A DNA stretch of 64,000 bases from Rhodospirillales bacterium 70-18 (lineage in GTDB: Bacteria; Pseudomonadota; Alphaproteobacteria; Acetobacterales; Acetobacteraceae): the NCBI GenBank assembly GCA_001899585.1, contig MKWE01000051.1:140991-204990 (forward strand), read 5' to 3'. Made by a program: the position numbers and the translations under genes. Positions 62,451-64,000 of the stretch are shown here, one piece after another. The first letter of the stretch is position 1; the number at the start of each line of letters is the position of its first letter. Under the pieces are notes generated by a model that ran no database searches, was not told the DNA's origin, and saw nothing but the letters and a program-made list of their open reading frames with translations.

Positions 62451-64000
62451 ATGTCCGGCTCCAACACCCGCGCCGCCGGCACCGCGATGGTGCCGGCGCG
62501 CGACGGTGTGCGGCTGGCCACCGACATCCACCTCCCCGACGGCCCTGGCCCCTTTCCCGTGGTGCTGGAGCGCACCCCCTACGGCCGCGCCGAACCCAGC
62601 CGCAGCGAGCGCACCGCCGCCGACCCCACGCCCGCCAGCCGCTCCGAGCTTGCCCGCGTCTTCACCGCGCGCGGCTACGCCGTGGTGTTCCAGGACAATC
62701 GCGGCCGCCACGGCAGCGAGGGCCGCTTCGTCAAATACCTCTCCGACGGCCAGGACGGCCTGGACACCTGCGCCTGGATCACCGCCCAGCCCTGGTGCGA
62801 CGGCCGGATATGCACCATGGGCCTGTCCTACGCCGCCCACACCCAGGCCGCGCTGGGCTGCCTCGACCCGCCCGGCCTTGTGGCGCAGGTGCTGGACTCG
62901 GGCGGCTTCTGCAACGCCTGGCAGGGCGGCATCCGCCAGTTCGGCGCCTTCGAGCTCAAACAGGCCACCTGGGCGCACAAACAGGCGCTGCTCAGCCCGG
63001 AGGCGCAGGCCGACCCGGTGCTGCACGCCGCCCTGGCCGCCGAGGACATCCGCGACTGGTTCACCCGCCTGCCCTGGCATCCGGGCCACTCGCCGCTGCG
63101 CCACCACGCCGACTACGAGGCCTACCTGTTCGACCAGTGGCGCCACGGCACGTTCGACGGCTTCTGGCAGCAGCTCGGCATCTACGCGCAAGGCTGGCAC
63201 AACCGCTACAGCCGCGCCGACTGCGTGCACATGTCCTCCTGGTTCGACCCCTACCCGCTCACCGCCACCGGCAACTACATCGGCCTCAAGCGCGCCGGCC
63301 GCGGCCCCCAGCGCCTCATCCTCGGCCCCTGGACGCATGGCGACCGCAGCGCCACCTGCTTCGGCGATGTCGAGTTCGGGCCGGACGCCACCGTCGATTC
63401 CTGGGCCGGCGACTGGCGCCAGTACCGCCTCCGCCATTTCGACCACGCCATCAACGGCACCCCCAACCCCGAGCCGGCGGTGCGCGTGTTCGTCATGGGC
63501 GGAGGCAGCGGGCGCCGCAACGCCGCCGGCCGGCTGGAACATGGCGGAAGCTGGCTCAGCCTGGCCGACTGGCCGCCGCCGGGGGCCGCCTTCATCCCCT
63601 GGCACCTGCACGGCGACGGCACGCTGGCCCCGGCCCCGCCCGCCGAAGGCGCCGCCCCGCTCGCCTATGATTTCGACCCCGCCCACCCCGTTCCCACCAT
63701 CGGCGGCAACCTCACCAGCCTGGAGCCGGTGGCCCGCGGCGGCGCCTGGAACCAGGTCGAATCCCCGGAATTCTTCGGCTGCGCGCCCCCGTTCCTGCCG
63801 CTGGCCTCGCGCGCCGACGTGCTCGCCTTCCAGACCGCTCCTCTCGCCGCCCCGCTGCGCGTGGTCGGCCCCATCGAGGCCGAACTCTGGGTCGCCACCG
63901 ACGGGCCGGACACCGATTTCACCGCCAAGCTGATCGACGTGCATCCCCCCAGCGCCGACTATCCCGGCGGCTACGCCATGCTGCTGACCGACGGCATCTG
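62451..64000 (+). CDS. CocE/NonD-family alpha/beta hydrolase (partial, runs off the window)
   Basis: The frame is open from the ATG at 62451 to the window end (516 codons) with no stop. VPARDGVRLATDIHLPD and TPYGR at the start, the nucleophile elbow GLSYAAHTQ (S126), GPWTHGD for the histidine region and a C-terminal jelly-roll (from about 455) define the CocE/X-Pro dipeptidyl-peptidase S15 family, which cleaves esters, amides or X-Pro peptides. No signal peptide is seen. It follows the transporter by 3 bases, so it probably acts on the imported compound. Confidence 0.9.
   Translation, partial: MSGSNTRAAGTAMVPARDGVRLATDIHLPDGPGPFPVVLERTPYGRAEPSRSERTAADPTPASRSELARVFTARGYAVVFQDNRGRHGSEGRFVKYLSDGQDGLDTCAWITAQPWCDGRICTMGLSYAAHTQAALGCLDPPGLVAQVLDSGGFCNAWQGGIRQFGAFELKQATWAHKQALLSPEAQADPVLHAALAAEDIRDWFTRLPWHPGHSPLRHHADYEAYLFDQWRHGTFDGFWQQLGIYAQGWHNRYSRADCVHMSSWFDPYPLTATGNYIGLKRAGRGPQRLILGPWTHGDRSATCFGDVEFGPDATVDSWAGDWRQYRLRHFDHAINGTPNPEPAVRVFVMGGGSGRRNAAGRLEHGGSWLSLADWPPPGAAFIPWHLHGDGTLAPAPPAEGAAPLAYDFDPAHPVPTIGGNLTSLEPVARGGAWNQVESPEFFGCAPPFLPLASRADVLAFQTAPLAAPLRVVGPIEAELWVATDGPDTDFTAKLIDVHPPSADYPGGYAMLLTDGI

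Overview
The window comes from a very GC-rich (roughly 70%) alphaproteobacterium, most likely of the Acetobacteraceae/Rhodospirillales type. Three things suggest this. First, there is an AcpXL-type very-long-chain fatty acid (VLCFA) lipid A cluster. Second, the minus strand carries the housekeeping run ribF - ileS - lspA - DUF3035 lipoprotein. Third, intergenic spaces carry AT-rich hairpin modules and GC-rich REP-like hairpins of a kind I associate with acetic-acid-bacteria relatives. The family assignment is inference. There is no rRNA, tRNA, CRISPR array, transposase or phage gene, so this looks like ordinary chromosome with many transport and catabolic genes.

Layout. 1-7.3 kb: a cyclopropane fatty acid synthase closed by a strong terminator; a minus-strand run of metallophosphatase, heptose-7-phosphate kinase (rfaE1) and an enolase-superfamily enzyme; two tandem degenerate EAL-like proteins. 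7.3-11.8 kb: a possible nucleobase or amide catabolic island (NCS2 purine permease, alpha/beta hydrolase, cytosine-deaminase-like amidohydrolase, atypical SDR). 11.9-15.6 kb: hybrid histidine kinase, secreted hypothetical protein, ACMSD-like amidohydrolase. 15.9-21.9 kb: acpXL-fabZXL-fabF2XL-fabF1XL-fabG-like-adh-lpxXL, which would make a VLCFA and attach it to lipid A. 22-24.7 kb: L,D-transpeptidase, GTP cyclohydrolase II (ribA), OmpR-type regulator. 24.7-30.6 kb (minus): polyamine-type ABC transporter and a class III aminotransferase. 30.8-32.6 kb: an isoleucine-dioxygenase-like 2OG-Fe enzyme and a PRISE-type reductase.

32.9-40.5 kb is the most striking unit. It is a tightly coupled Dpp/Opp peptide ABC operon ending in a C45 Ntn-hydrolase and a sensor-less sigma-54 activator. 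A near-consensus sigma-54 promoter (TGGCAC...TTGCT, 32791-32806) and an upstream inverted repeat (32649-32673) precede it, so the operon probably encodes its own activator. 40.5-54 kb: AMDase/racemase-like protein, mutL, pgi, DUF3035, lspA, ileS, ribF, MaoC hydratase, tandem-GNAT protein, FAH-family hydratase, family III CoA transferase, dut. 54-57.2 kb: a two-domain nitrate/sulfonate-type permease and its ATPase. 57.3-64 kb: a second Dpp/Opp operon with shortened ATPases, followed by a CocE-type hydrolase that runs off the window.

Spaces between genes are unusually rich in short perfect tandem duplications (8-17 bp units) and strong hairpins, described individually below.
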